Shown one piece after another: positions 1 through 10,925 of a stretch of 64,000 bases of DNA. The DNA is taken from assembly GCF_004664715.2 (NCBI RefSeq), contig NC_051075.1, forward strand, positions 32,880,504 through 32,944,503, in the 5' to 3' direction. Made by a program: the position numbers and the translations under genes. Under the pieces are notes generated by a model. That model did no database searches, was not told the DNA's origin, and saw only the letters and a program-made list of their open reading frames with translations. Each line of letters begins with the position of its first letter. Position 1 is the first letter of the stretch. Origin of the DNA: Peromyscus leucopus. Taxonomy: Eukaryota; Chordata; Mammalia; Rodentia; Cricetidae.

Positions 1-326
1 TTGCTTTCTCTACATCTTTGGTCTAGGGTGAGGTAGAGGGGCGGGGAGGAGGGTGCCTCATGTGGAAAATCAAGTCCTAGGCAGCAGCCGGAATCAACTT
101 GCAGACTTGTGAATGTGTGAGCTTTTGATGACCTTGGTTCCAAGCTATTCAAATCGCCTCTTCAGGATCAATGTCCTTTCCAGATGAGGCCTCTGACATC
201 TTGGAACAGATCCTGGGTGAGCCCTCTCTGAACTGAGGGCCTACAGATCGCTAAACATGCTATAAAGATTATTGTTTTGGTCACTGAGTTTGAGTTGGAT
301 GATTTGTTATGGAAAATAGATCACCG
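1..326 (+). mobile_element. MLT1-like MaLR LTR, 3' portion
   Basis: The order of landmarks fits an ancient mammalian MLT1 LTR: a CAACTTGCAGACTTGTGA stretch near 100, an alternating Ser/Cys-rich middle, then TTGTTTTGGTCACTGAGTTT and TTTGTTATGGAAAATAGAT near the end. The 5' end lies at or beyond the window edge. Strongly diverged, so it should predate the rodent radiation. Family call is from memory. Confidence 0.55.
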
Positions 327-452
327 GCATAAATATCTACTCTTCTATCTCAAAGGTAGCAAATTTTGTAAAGGTAATGATTGTAGCCTAAACATTTTGA
401 AAACTTAAAATAGCACTTTACTTTCCTTAATTCATTTTATAGTCACAGTCAA

Positions 453-454
453 TA

Positions 455-485
<31 letters not shown>

Positions 486-493
486 TATTATTT
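453..493. repeat. (TTA)n microsatellite
   Basis: Thirteen or so TTA units with one ACT interruption, lying directly beside the A-tail end of the minus-strand B1 that follows. It probably grew from that tail. Confidence 0.95.
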
Positions 494-498
494 TGATT

Positions 499-648
499 TT
501 TAGAAACAGGGTTTCTCTGTGTTGCTCTGGTTATCCTGGAACTCACTCTGTAGAGCAGGCTGCTGGCCTTGAACTCACAGAGATCTGCCTGCCACTGTCT
601 CCCAGGTGCTGGGGGTTAAAGGCATGTGTTACCACCACCTGTCCCTGT
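499..648 (-). mobile_element. SINE B1
   Basis: Reads as the complement of B1 on the plus strand: AACAGGGTTTCTCTGTGT at the start, TGGAACTCACTCTGTAG in the middle, GGTTAAAGGCATGTGTTACC at the end. About 15 percent diverged from a B1 consensus by eye. Confidence 0.9.
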
Positions 649-1100
649 TAATATTATCTCTGTGTTGATTTACATTTCTAATGATAATTTTGCCCATGGA
701 AATGCAAACAAAGGTGAACAGAAACATTTCTGCTTTTTCTCTCTCTTCTCCTGGTGAGAATGGCCCAACATTCTCACTCCCCCAACATTGCAATTAGGTT
801 CATGTGACTTTCTGGTGGGCAGACCATGAAAGGAAGTGATATGGGTTCCTATCAGTGGTGACCAGGGAAGCTGTGTGTTAGCACCAAGGAACTGCTACCT
901 GGAAAGCAGCCTAGACAGTTGAGCTACGATGCAAAGCAGAGTTGTTCTTCAAAACCATCTGAGCTTCAGTAGGAACAAGTATGTTGAATGGCTGAATTTT
1001 TTTTTTCCATAGAACGTTTTGATTAACACAGAGGCTAGCAGCTGGAATGACTGAATGTGGCTAATGATCACCAGATTATGTCCTGTGTAGTCACCAAATA
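649..1100. other. No recognised feature
   Basis: Non-repetitive sequence as far as I can see. No open frame, splice-flanked exon pattern or known repeat recognised. Confidence 0.5.
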
Positions 1101-1290
1101 AATTTTTTTAAAAAATTTTAAGTGTGCATGTAAGTGTACCTTTGTGTGAACTTCCTGTGAGGGCAGAAGAGGGTGTTGGACCTGCGAGAACTGAAGTAAT
1201 TGATAGATGTGAACCACCATGTAGGTGTTGAGAACCGATTCTGTGTCTTCCGTAAGAGCAGCAAAGGTTCATAACCACTGAACTCCTAGT
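1101..1290 (-). mobile_element. SINE B2, diverged
   Basis: Antisense B2 layout: A-rich tail complement, then a GGGCAGAAGAGGGTGTTGG block, AACCACCATGTAGGTGTTGAGAA, and a tRNA-like head complement (AAGAGCAG, TAACCACTGA). The short frame across it is a by-product. Confidence 0.75.
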
Positions 1291-1295
1291 CATTA

Positions 1296-1424
1296 GATGT
1301 TCTTATTATACAGCCCAGGCTGGCCTTGAGCTCACTCTGTAGTTCAGGCTGGCCTCAGACTCTCAATCCTTATGCCTTAGTCTCACAAATGCTTGGATTA
1401 CAGGCATGTGTAGTGTCCTGGCTA
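1296..1424 (-). mobile_element. SINE B1, diverged
   Basis: CAGCCCAGGCTGGCCTTGAG, a second CAGGCTGGCCTCAGACTC, and GCTTGGATTACAGGCATGTG mark an old B1 or proto-B1 monomer in antisense. Confidence 0.75.
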
Positions 1425-2070
1425 GCCAAAAAAATTAGATAATTTACTGTATGTTTCTGCTGTTTCTATTTTTATATTTTATTCTTTTGCTCTTTGGGTC
1501 ATATGATAGTTCTATTTTAATTTCTTTCTAAAGTAGGATAATTTAATAATGGTCAAAATTTTATGTAAAATGAACATGCCATAAAGGAAAAAAACATTTA
1601 AAAAATCTAAAAATTATTAACAAACATGAGTGAAAGAGCAGAATTTCTCATGGTACTCTACAGCTGGTACAGGATTGTTACATCTTGAAGTTAGAGACAA
1701 TTAAACAAAAATGAGACAATGTGATTATATCACTAGCAACCCATGGAGACTGCTTAGTGATCAAAGGAATTTATTTGGGGGTTAACTCACAAGATACAAT
1801 AAAGGAATTTGTTGCAGGGTCCTGGAAGTGTGAGAGAACAATGCTGTTCTCTGGGGAGATCTGCCCTGGTCTGTCCCAGTATCCAAAGCCCCGAGGTAGT
1901 GGAAGAGAGAGCATCTTATATGCATCCTAGGTCTTAAAGGGTCCTTGAGCATCAATGCCCTAGGGGCATATACTTCAAGGTCATAGGCAGGTATAACAGT
2001 TACCTGCTACCTCACTATGAGCGGTCTTTCAGGGCATGTCGAAAACAGCTACCCACTACAATGAGGATTA
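1425..2070. other. No recognised feature
   Basis: AT-rich unique sequence. A 69-codon frame at 1721-1930 has no recognisable domain and no supporting context, so it is not called. Confidence 0.5.
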
Positions 2071-2075
2071 CATTG

Positions 2076-2109
<34 letters not shown>

Positions 2110-2119
2110 TGTGTGTGTG
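2076..2119. repeat. T-run followed by (GT)n
   Basis: About 21 T followed by 11 GT units. It sits at the tail end of the antisense SINE to its right and probably derives from that tail. Confidence 0.9.
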
Positions 2120-2250
2120 ATGAGTATTGAGCCTAGAGCATTGTGCATGACAGGCTAGTATTGTAAACACCACTTTAATTTTTGAAACTGGTTTCACTCT
2201 GTAGCCCATGCTGTATTTGAACTCATGATACTCCTGCCTCAGCCTTTTAT
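2120..2250 (-). mobile_element. ID plus B1 composite SINE (B4-like)
   Basis: The first part (TGAGTATTGAGCC to CAGGCTAGTATTGTAAACACC) is a decayed ID-type tRNA-like unit in antisense. The second (GGTTTCACTCTGTAGCCC to CTCCTGCCTCAGCC) is B1-like. The pairing fits the B4/RSINE group. Confidence 0.6.
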
Positions 2251-4459
2251 TTTTTAAAAATAAAATATCTTATTTCTCAGATTAAGAAAGAAATTTGTAC
2301 AAACGTTGAAAGCTGAGAAGTACGAATTTTTGATTCAAATGAGTTGAATATGGAAAATATCTGTTCTCCAGCTTTTGTATATTTATAATTTACTTAAGGA
2401 AAGACTACATTTACAGATATTTAGCAAACAGCAAAAGGATACTGGGTTTACTGTATTTACTTCTGCTTTAGATAATAGAATATTTACTTCCTCGATGCAA
2501 TACAAACACTTGAGTTTGAATTTGTAACATTATTTATTCTTTGGATCTAAGTAGCTTATCAGCTCAAATATTAACTTAAAACTATCTTATTACACTTTCC
2601 CTATAAACTTGATTTTTCTCTTTAACAGTACTATTGATACTTTGGACCAAATGACTCTTTTGTGGGGCTTTCTTGTGCTTAGAGGAATGTCGAGCAGTCT
2701 CCCTGGTCTATGCTAGTTGTTCCGTGAGCCGTTGACAACCGAAAGTGTATTTAGACATTGTCAAGTACTACTGGGAGAAAAAAATTGATCCTTGACAGAG
2801 AGCTACTGTTTGAGATCTTCACACGGTTAACATTAAATAAAAGTCAAAGTTATAACATTGTTCCAAATGTCCATCAACAACATCTCAAAAACCTTTAGTA
2901 GTCACTTTCTAAGGCACAGGTTCCTAAGAGACCGCAGGCTGTGAAATGTAAGTTCTCAGCCTCTGTGCATTTAAATGTGTGATTTATTGTGTTCTGTGGG
3001 TAATGCTGCTTGCCCACTGTGCACCCTCACTTTCGTTTTGGCTACAGTGAATTGATTAGCAGGCCTAACCTGGGAGGCATTGAGAGCTCTCTTGACTCTC
3101 TGCTGGATGGTGGGCACACCCCTCTTGTTCAGAAGTTGCTGAATAATAATCCATTTTTCCAAAGAGAGGCCAAACTATAGAGGGGAACGAATTAAAAATA
3201 GCAAGTTACATATTCTGGTAACCACAGTAGCAAATTTGCCTCTGTGTCTGGGCTTTTTGGAGAAAGAACCTGCAGTTTTAACAAACCCCTCTTGCGTCTG
3301 TATTAATCAATGCTCTTGTGGTCAATCAGAGGTTTGACTGATACTTTCATGCTGGTAGAGCAACTTTGCTGGCTAAGAATAGAATAATAACACACAGAAG
3401 GGATAATAATAGACAGATGCAATTCTAATGGCCACAGCCTTCAGCGCGGAGAGCTTGTCAACCTTGGTTAGGGAGTCAGCAGGCTGATTTCTTTTTAATT
3501 TGGGTATGTGCCACCTAGGATTTCACTTCTACTTTGCATGGTGTAATGACCTGGCTGAGGAAGTACATATCAGGTAATAGACTCAGAAAATGTGAATATA
3601 ATGTTTTCTCACTGTTCGGGGGCAGGTATCCTTGGTCCACTTGCAGAGATTCTCATGAAATTGGATTGAACAGTCTGCCAAGGGAATGAATGGGCTCTAG
3701 AAAAATTACTCTCTAATGATTAACTTGGTTTAGAGTTTTAACTTTACACTGACTTGGAATTTCTTTGTTCTTTATTTCCTTCTTGTTTTTCCAAATGCGT
3801 CCTCCTTTGTTTGGGCAACTGACTCTCCCCTTCCTATGGAAATACTAAAGGGTTTTACCTTTCCCCTTAGCAGCTAGACTCTTGGGCTTGATTTGCTCCA
3901 GGCAGTTACACAAAGACATTTTCTTTCTCTTCTTCCCTTTCTCTTTTCTAGAACATCCAGTGCTCTGCAGCAGGTGGACAAAGGTTAGCTGCTGTTTCAG
4001 CTCATGAGCTGCTTTCCTTAGTGATTCCAATTGGAGACCAAAGGGTTGCATTATGTTTGTAAGACAAACATATCGAGATCTAACCCTCCAAAGCGGCCAA
4101 CTTTTTATAAAAGTTTACAACGCCAATGTATTCCCCCCCTTCCAGTAGAGGAGTAAGAAAGTGCAACTTGGGAGATGGCAGAAAGAGGGTCTGTGTTCAT
4201 GAATGTAGATTTCTGCTACATGGAGGTCGCATCTGTGAGGGGTGTGCTATGGGGTCTGTCTAACATGAAGACACATGGCTCTGACCCATGCTCTAGGTTT
4301 ATATCCTTCTCGGGAGTCTTTCTTTTGTACGAAAACCAGATTTTATTCTGTTTATATTTTGATTTATTTTATAAAATGCAATACAATAGCAAATGATATT
4401 ATCTGAAGCCTCTCATGGCAGTAAGGCAGACTTACATGGGAAGAATCACCAGGCTAGTA
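2251..4459. other. Unique sequence without a recognised gene
   Basis: About 2.2 kb with no repeat I recognise. A 63-codon minus frame at 2971-3162 contains a Gln-rich start but matches no family I know and lacks any exon context. The interval could hold regulatory sequence, but nothing in it is decisive. Confidence 0.5.
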
Positions 4460-4970
4460 TGGTGTATTGAATAGGTATGGCCCCCATAGACTCTTGGGTT
4501 TGAATGCTCGGCCCAGAGGGAATGGCACTATTAGGAGATATGGCCTTGTTGGAGTATCTGTGGCCTTGTTGGAGTAAGCATGTCAATGTGGAGGTGGGCT
4601 TTGAGGTCTCAGAAGCTCAAGTCTTGCCAATGTTTTCTCGGTCTCCTTCTGCTGCCTGTGGCTCAAGATGTAGAACTTTCAGCTCCTTCTCCAGCACCAT
4701 GTCTGCCTGCATGCCGCCATATTTCTCACTATGACGATAATGGAGCAAATTGTGAGCCAGCCCCAATTAAATGTTTTCCCTTTTTAAGAGTTGCCATGGT
4801 TGCCGAGTGATGGTGGTGCACGCCTTTAATCCCAGCACTTGGGAGGCAGAGCCAGGCGGATCTCTGTGAGTTCGAGGCCAGCCTGGGCTACCAAGTGAGT
4901 CCTAGGAAAGGCGCAAAGAGTTGCCATGGTCATAGTGTCTCTTCACAGCAATAGATTCTTGGTTAAGACA
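4460..4970 (+). mobile_element. ORR1-type MaLR LTR with a B1 inside
   Basis: Typical order: GGTTTGAATGCTCGGCCCAG, AATGGCACTATTAGGAG, repeated TGGCCTTGTTGGAGTA, CTTCTCCAGCACCATGTCTG, CAGCCCCAATTAAATG and CTTCACAGCAATAGA near the end, closing in AAGACA. The B1 at 4801-4915 interrupts it. ORR1 LTRs belong to the non-autonomous MaLR group of ERV-L. Confidence 0.7.
4786..4930 (+). mobile_element. 3'-truncated SINE B1 with 15-bp TSD
   Basis: B1 body 4801-4915 runs from a GCCGAGTGATGGTGG head to GGAAAGGCGC and stops there. The last ~40 bp of B1 and the A-tail are absent. The duplication AAGAGTTGCCATGGT is exact at 4786-4800 and 4916-4930. The left copy follows TTTTT, so the nick site TTTTT/AAGAG fits the L1 endonuclease preference. 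Confidence 0.9.
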
Positions 4971-5399
4971 GCTATTTATTAGTTTATTTGATGGAACCAC
5001 CACAAAGATAGGTGACCATTGGACCCAGTTTAACCTGGGAGTTAATTGCTGCTTGCTTATTTATTTGAAAATGGTATTTAACATACTTGGAAACTAAATT
5101 CAGGTGCAGTTTCTAGTTGCTTTTCAATCACGGGGTGGTGAGAACCAATCTAGGCCTTCACAATATGAAGCACTTGGGGTTTGTTTGGATTGAAATACTA
5201 TTATGGGCTAAATAGATTTCAAACTAATCTTAGTAGAACCACATTCTAAGCTGGCTGCCTGAGTGAAAGCTATGTGTAACTCAGCTTTGTGAAGCTTTTC
5301 ATTCCCAACCCTTTATAATTAAAAGTATGATAAGAATCACATTTTAAGTGTCAGGGTAAGAATTTGTTTTGACTAAAGGTAACTTAAAGTTTTAATACA
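4971..5399. other. No recognised feature
   Basis: Unique AT-rich sequence. Nothing coding or repetitive recognised. Confidence 0.5.
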
Positions 5400-5400
5400 T

Positions 5401-5480
5401 GTCTGGGGAAAGAACTCAGGGATAGGATACTTGCCTAGCAAGCTCTAGACCTGGGTTCACTTTCTAGCACTGTCAAAAAC
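5401..5480 (+). mobile_element. ID-type SINE
   Basis: TCTGGGGAAAGAACTCAGG, then TTGCCTAGCAAGCTC and ACCTGGGTTCACTTTCTAG keep the A-box and B-box order of an ID (tRNA-Ala-derived) element in sense. Confidence 0.7.
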
Positions 5481-5835
5481 GGTTTTTAGCCAAAAATAAG
5501 AACGCATTCATTGAGTTTTTCTTCCACTGTAAGACAGGATCTATAACAACTTTGCCATGCATGAAGCTAGGACAGAATATTTCTATCAGACCATGATGTA
5601 CAGTTCCATTAGATGTTAACAGTTTGCCAATTATGAATTTGTATTCACAACAGAGCCATCCTACACAGGACAACAAGATGCCCCTTTCATTTACTGTAAT
5701 CTGAGGAATTGGCTAGAGGCAGATCTGCTGGATTAATGAAATACCAGTCATTATCTGCAAACAGTTTCCTCAGACTTGGCTTCCTTCAGGGCTCTTCTCC
5801 TGCCCCCTACCCCTGCCTCCTTACTTCATATTTTT
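5481..5835. other. No recognised feature
   Basis: Unique sequence up to the T-rich tail of the next B1. Confidence 0.5.
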
Positions 5836-5837
5836 TC

Positions 5838-6008
5838 TTTTATTTATTTATTTATTTTGTTTTTTTCGAGAAAGGGTTTCGTTGTGTAGCTTTGCACCTT
5901 TCCTGGAACTCACTCTGTAGCCCAAGCTGGCCTTGAACTCACAGAAATCCACCTGCCTCTGCCTCCCGAGTGCTGGGATTAAAGACGTGTGCCACCACTG
6001 CCTGGCTG
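5838..6008 (-). mobile_element. SINE B1 with TTTA-rich tail
   Basis: Tail complement (TTTA)n at 5841-5857, then a nearly complete B1 with CTTTGCACCTTTCCTGGAAC, the complement of the cricetid-style 3' half, through GCCACCACTGCCTGGC. Its 5' end abuts the LTR that follows directly. Confidence 0.93.
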
Positions 6009-6564
6009 GGAGGAGGTCTTAAATACAGGCTTACAGCACAATGGGAGGACACTGGAGGGCAGAAGTTCGCTATTGATGTTTTATAATCTTGCATCTATGC
6101 TGTTAACACCTATTATGCAGGATACACAGACAAGGAACTTCCTTTAAGCATTCAGGAGGGTGAAACCTGGCAGGGAATTAGCATAGGGAGGATATCAAAG
6201 TCAGGGTCAACAAGCAAGGCATCAGTTACCCAAAACAGGGGCCAGGGCCCTACAGGTCCCCCTTTTACTAATAAATGAGCTTCTGACTTAGGTTGCATGG
6301 AAGTCAGCAGGTCACTTTGCCCGTCATGGAGACACCTGCCCAGGCCACACAGGCGCTCTATCTTAGGTTGGTGAGCGCTCCTCAGGCATTACCTGTCTTT
6401 GAATACTCATTATCATACAGGCTCAATCGTGTGTGAGTTGCAGAGTTAACTGCTGCCAAAGATCTCAAAGTGGTGCTGGGCTTGCAATCTGTGTGTTCGA
6501 CACAGAAAAGACCAACAGAAGTCCTAACCCACACATAGCCAGTAGGCTAAAGGCAACTGAGCCA
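6009..6564 (-). mobile_element. Class II ERV LTR, 3' side of a minus-strand remnant
   Basis: Nearly the same sequence occurs again at 41926-42472, which shows it is a dispersed unit. Read on the minus strand it begins TGGCTCAGTTGCC, and just upstream lies a purine tract (AAGGAAGGGAA, 6565-6575) suited to be the polypurine tract. The downstream end of the LTR, present in the second copy, is missing here where the B1 begins. Confidence 0.7.
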
Positions 6565-7430
6565 TTCCCTTCCTTAACGAGCCTTACTGCAAATTGGAGT
6601 CCTTGTAAGATGGTATCCCAAAAACAAATGGAACTTGAGTTTATAAATTTATAATTTTCAAAGCCAATCGAAATGTATATAACTATTGAATTAAATTTAT
6701 CATGCCAAATAGAATGAAAAATTAATTAACTGTGGTAGCTACTTTTGCTGCCAGGGTCTCCACTGTGCTAGCTGTAGTAACCAATTATGAAATGGTAATC
6801 TCAGAAACAGTAGCAGTGGTGGCCACTACTGCTATAATAGCAACAATGGCAGCAGCAATGTCAAATTCTCTTTTGGAGCGTGTGGGCATCCACTGGCATG
6901 GATACAACTCCAGGAACACGAACCGCCAAGGTCCATTTTTCTTGATTCCAGCACGACTTAAGCTGGTAGCTCTGCAAAAGAACAACTAAGAACCATAAAG
7001 AAAAAACAGGCAGCTCACAAGGAGCATAACTAATTGTCTCATAATGGCTACATTCAGGCTCATAAATTTTAAGGTATCTTCAAAGGGGGCTAAATGAATT
7101 TCAGGATGCCAATAAAAGTTGCACAGAGCCACTCCTGAGAATTAGGTACTACACCAGCTTGAAGAGGATTGTGAAAATGAGAAGGCTTAGTTAGCATGCT
7201 ACTGTTAACAAATGGAGGTCAGTGACCTTCAGGGTTATCCTTATTCTCTAAGGTGTCTGGGTGACACATTCTCAAACATACTTGAAAAAGCAGTTACCAT
7301 ACATTACCTTCTGGAGAATCCAACCTCATGGCTACAGTTCCTAGGCTTACGTTAATGCTTGCCAAGGCTGGCCATATTGGGCTCTCAATCCCCATTGGCA
7401 TCAGAAGGGGAGAGTTTTTCATGAAGGCCC
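6565..7430 (-). pseudogene. Degraded ERV env remnant
   Basis: Minus-strand frame at 6785-6985 shows a basic R-S-K-R site at 6869-6880 immediately followed by an Ala/Ile/Val-rich hydrophobic run (6785-6868). This is the layout of a retroviral surface/transmembrane cleavage junction with fusion peptide. Only ~300 bp separate it from the LTR, so most of the transmembrane subunit is deleted, and frames on both sides are broken by stops. Position between integrase tail and LTR supports the call. It cannot make a working protein. Confidence 0.6.
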
Positions 7431-7454
7431 AATAGGTCTCTGTCATGTTGGGCT

Positions 7455-7650
7455 TCAACAGCAGCTACAGGGCGCACACAGAACTCAGGAATCCAAAGAG
7501 GAACCTCATTGTCCTGACGAAAGATATAAACAGAACCCCGGGGCCAAACACCAACACCAAATCAGGTCTCCTTCAAGTGCCAGTAGTAAGATCCTTCCAT
7601 CACTCCAGAGGGTGATTTGCAACAGGAGCCCTCCAGTGCTTATCTGAAGC
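7455..7650 (-). pseudogene. ERV pol remnant: integrase C-terminal domain
   Basis: On the minus strand a W-K-D start (7591-7599), a T-G turn, a P-D-x-V-L stretch and W-I-P (7487-7495) followed by V-R-P reproduce the spacing of the betaretrovirus-type integrase DNA-binding tail. Stops interrupt it. The catalytic core is absent. It lies upstream of the env remnant in the expected pol-env order. Confidence 0.65.
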
Positions 7651-8013
7651 AGATACTCCAGCAGAATCCATCGATAAAAAAATTTAAAATATATAAAACA
7701 AAGGAAAGAGTAGAATGTGGAGAGGAATGATGAGTTCCTAGTTCCCCCTTTTTACTTTACCAAAATATGTTTGTTTGGCTTTTTTTTAATAGTTCAAATT
7801 TTCTTTTATTTTTATTTTTAAAAATTAATTAATTAATTTATTTTTCTATTATCAGCTTACTTCACATTTGCTGATTACAAATCTCAGCCTACAGTGAGGT
7901 AGAAAAAGGCTGGTTCTCTCATAAGGAAGCATTGTATGGTAAAAGTGATGAACCTAGGAAAAGGACTCTGGACTTCAGCATGCTCATTAACTCAGAGAGT
8001 AAAGATGGACTTT
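7651..8013. other. AT-rich interval, nothing recognised
   Basis: Includes a TTAATTAATTAATTA stretch near 7827. It may contain more ERV sequence, but none is recognisable. Confidence 0.4.
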
Positions 8014-8781
8014 AAAATCACTGCCTAGAGTAGCAGTCCAGTCATCCTTGTTCCACATCTAGTATCCTCCTATGAGTGAGTACATACCATGTTTGTCTTT
8101 CTGAGTCTGGGTTACCTCCCTCAGGATGATTTTTTCTAGATCCATCCATTTGCCTGCAAACCTCATGATGTCATTGTTTTTCTCTGCTGAGTAGTACTTT
8201 CCATTGTGTATATGTGCCACAATTTATTTATCCATTCTTCAGTTGAAGGGCATCTAGGTTGTTTCCAGGTTTTGGCTATTACAAACAATGCTGATATGAA
8301 CATAGCTGAGCAAGTGCTCTTGTGGTATGATTGAGAATTCCTTGGGTATATGTCCAAGAGTGGTATAGCTGTATCTTGGGGGAGATTGATTCCCAATTTT
8401 CTAAAAAAGCACCATATTGATTTCCAAAGTGGTTGTACAAGCTTGCATTACTACCAGCAGTGGAGGAGAGTTCCCCTAGCTCCACATCCTCTCCAGCATA
8501 AGGAGTCTTCAGTGTTTTTGATCTTAGCCATTCTGACAGGCGTAAAGTGGTATCTCAGAGTTGTAGGAAACATGGCATCAGGAGCACATGGCAGTGACAT
8601 CATCAAGAACTGATGAATAACAACCACTTATTTAAGCTACTATTTTCTTTATATGTTTTATGTATATCTAGTTTTTATACATTTTAGATATTAATTCTAT
8701 GTAGGAAATATAGCTGTTGCAGATTTCTGCTAAAATTAATAAAATAAAATAAAATGTAAAAAAAAAAATCACCGCCAAGAA
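8014..8781 (+). mobile_element. Chimeric retrocopy: inverted L1 piece joined to a poly(A) segment
   Basis: Body 8031-8764. 8050-8560 is antisense L1 (end of ORF2 and start of 3' UTR). 8561-8764 is plus-strand sequence unlike an L1 3' UTR and ends in AATAAAATAAAATAAAATG plus an A-run. Flanking duplications AAAATCACTGCCTAGAG (8014-8030) and AAAATCACCGCCAAGAA (8765-8781) agree at 14 of 17 bases. The first follows TTT, giving a TTT/AAAA nick site. Confidence 0.65.
8050..8560 (-). mobile_element. L1 ORF2 3' end fragment
   Basis: GAGTGAGTACATACCATGTTTGTC, CATTTGCCTGCAAACCTCATGATG and CATTCTTCAGTTGAAGGGCAT style blocks (shown only in part) are the complement of the ORF2 C-terminus coding the Trp/Lys-rich end ([13 protein letters not shown]). 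Frames are interrupted. Confidence 0.93.
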
Positions 8782-9998
8782 ATAGTGTCTTAGTTCAATA
8801 CTAAGCCTAAGGGAGCTTCACTTAAAACAGTCCTACTAGACTGCAGAGTGCTGTGTTCTGCTGTGATTTACATTCATTCGCCTAGGCTCTAGTCTATACA
8901 GGTCCTTCACTGAGGTGGGATGAGGGTGTGGCCTCCACAGTACCAGGGAGCTTTAGGGAAGGAAAGGTGTTGGAAGTCCAGTGGGAAGGGAACTATGTTT
9001 TAATTCTGGGATGTGGCTCTTGCACCACTCTGCATTACTTTTTGGAAGGTGTGTCATTTATGAAGGGCAGAGTTAGGAGAGCAGACAGTAAGCTGGGGTT
9101 TGGCCCTTATCCGTTCCCTTCAGTGGCTGCTCTTGCTGTTTCCTGGCTGGGGTTTGAAAAGAGGCTCATGAACTAAAGCTTCCATGTTAGCAGCAGGTTA
9201 TCTGCTAAAAGTCCTTTCTCTAGACCCTGACATTTTAAGTACAAGTCTCATGCCTGATATTTTCTTCTGCGTTTTATTTTATGTCTAATACAAAGGTCAT
9301 CTTAATAAATATTAGATCTATAGTTTTGGCTGATTAGCCAACAAACAAGTTACAAGAATAGTTACCAGGTCAACTCTTACCCTGAACTCTTAAGGGATAG
9401 GGATGCCTCAGATGTTATAAGGCAATCAGAATGCCTGTAAATGCAGACTGACAATTTTATTCATTGTCTAGTTTTAGTAAAATGTCCCTCATTAACATGG
9501 GTGGCTTGCTATCCGATGGCTTCCTTTATCAGAAAAAGCTATATTAAGTACTTCAGTCTATTCTTAACCACAGGACAAACAAATCACTATGGAGACATAT
9601 GAATATTCATGGAAAGTTCAGAGAGATGAGAAAACGCAGAGGCACAAAGGGTAGAGAAACGACACCAGAGGAAAGAATCATCTGTAGGGATAGAGTCAAA
9701 GGTAAGCGCTAGGTGAGGATGCTTTTCCTCTGCTCACATTCTTTTCCTTTCCATCCACGGGGGAACATCTTTTCAGAGCAGGCACAAAGCTTTCTTGCCC
9801 TATTTTCAGCAAAGATGTTTCCTGCCAGCTCAGTACCAGGGTCATCAGAACAGAGCCTGTCTGATGAAACAGGATTCTGCTGTTTGGATAGATTATATTA
9901 GCTACAAACATATGCTACCTGCGAAGAGTTTCTTAGATGACAGCCTAAGGCATCTTTCCTTTGAACATTTTTACTTTGCATTCAAACTGCTTTCTGAT
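8782..9998. other. Unique sequence
   Basis: About 1.2 kb with no recognised repeat. Overlapping short frames on both strands at 9696-10022 look like chance. None has a domain. Confidence 0.5.
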
Positions 9999-10557
9999 CT
10001 TTTTTTTTTTTTTAATTTTTAAAATATCTCACAATTCCCTTATTACTGGAAACCAGAGATAGCAATCTCAATCTGGAACTGTGTGTGTCCTTTCTCTGGC
10101 TTCTGGTTATCACTGTTTTTACTCCACGGGTGAATCCACTGCATAGAAAACCATGTTCTCAGCTTCCTCTTCCTCCTCCTCCTCCCCCACTGATTCTGAA
10201 ACCTCTCCATTTGTCACAGGGACAGAGAAGAAATGCTGGCAACATTTTCCAGTTCTTCCACAGTTTACCTCTGCTTCTAGAAAATTTCTGAAGCGTGACC
10301 TCTGAGGTTTGTTCCCTTCCTGGCAGTTATTTTTTGTCCATGGGGAAATCGAACAGGAGCTGGGAAGTTAGCAAATTGCATATCGTAGAGTGTCTTTTCC
10401 TAAGGACCCTAATTGGAATTTTTTTCAGTTTTACATTATCAAGGTGTTGGTGGCAGTGAGAAAAAGGTGGCAGGCGAATGCCTTTAACATTGCTTTGGGC
10501 TCTGTATGATTTTAATGAAGACAGTACAATATAAGACCCCGTGTAGGTGAAAAAGAA

Positions 10558-10558
<1 letters not shown>
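9999..10558. other. Unique sequence with T-run and (TCC)n
   Basis: T-run at about 9999-10013 and a short TCC-rich run near 10165-10186. No gene or known repeat otherwise. Confidence 0.5.

Positions 10559-10599
<41 letters not shown>
10559..10599. repeat. (TG)n microsatellite
   Basis: About 20 uninterrupted TG units beside the tail end of an antisense B3. Confidence 0.97.
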
Positions 10600-10601
<2 letters not shown>

Positions 10602-10925
10602 TCATGATAAATATGGATACATGTGTAGGTGTACGTACATATGACACGCGTATACAGGTCAGAGGACAATGTTAGTGTTGGCCCTCGGATACCTTCTACT
10701 TTTTATTTGAGATCGTGTCTCTCTTGGCCTGAAACTTCCCCATGTAGACCAGGCTAGCTGGCCTGAGAGCTTCTGGGGTTCTATCCCTCTCTGCATTCCA
10801 TGGTCACCATGACTGATGTTACAGGCACATGCTGTCATGCCTAGCTTTTTATGTGGATTCTAGAGATCCAAATTCAGGTAGCCATGCTTGTGAGGCAAGT
10901 GCTTTACCCATTGAGCTACCTTCCA
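10600..10925 (-). mobile_element. SINE B3
   Basis: GGTCAGAGGACAATG on the tail side, a middle with TCTTGGCCTGAAACTTCC and CAGGCTAGCTGGCCTGAGAG, and a tRNA-like head complement with CAAGTGCTTTACCCATTGAG match the B3 plan in antisense. Confidence 0.7.

Noticed and set aside
2971..3162. 63-codon minus frame, Gln-rich, checked as a ribosomal-protein pseudogene
   Set aside because: It did not match any family I could recall, and lacks a poly(A) or TSD.
5401..5480. tRNA gene candidate
   Set aside because: The A-box and B-box belong to an ID SINE. No cloverleaf with a matching acceptor stem.
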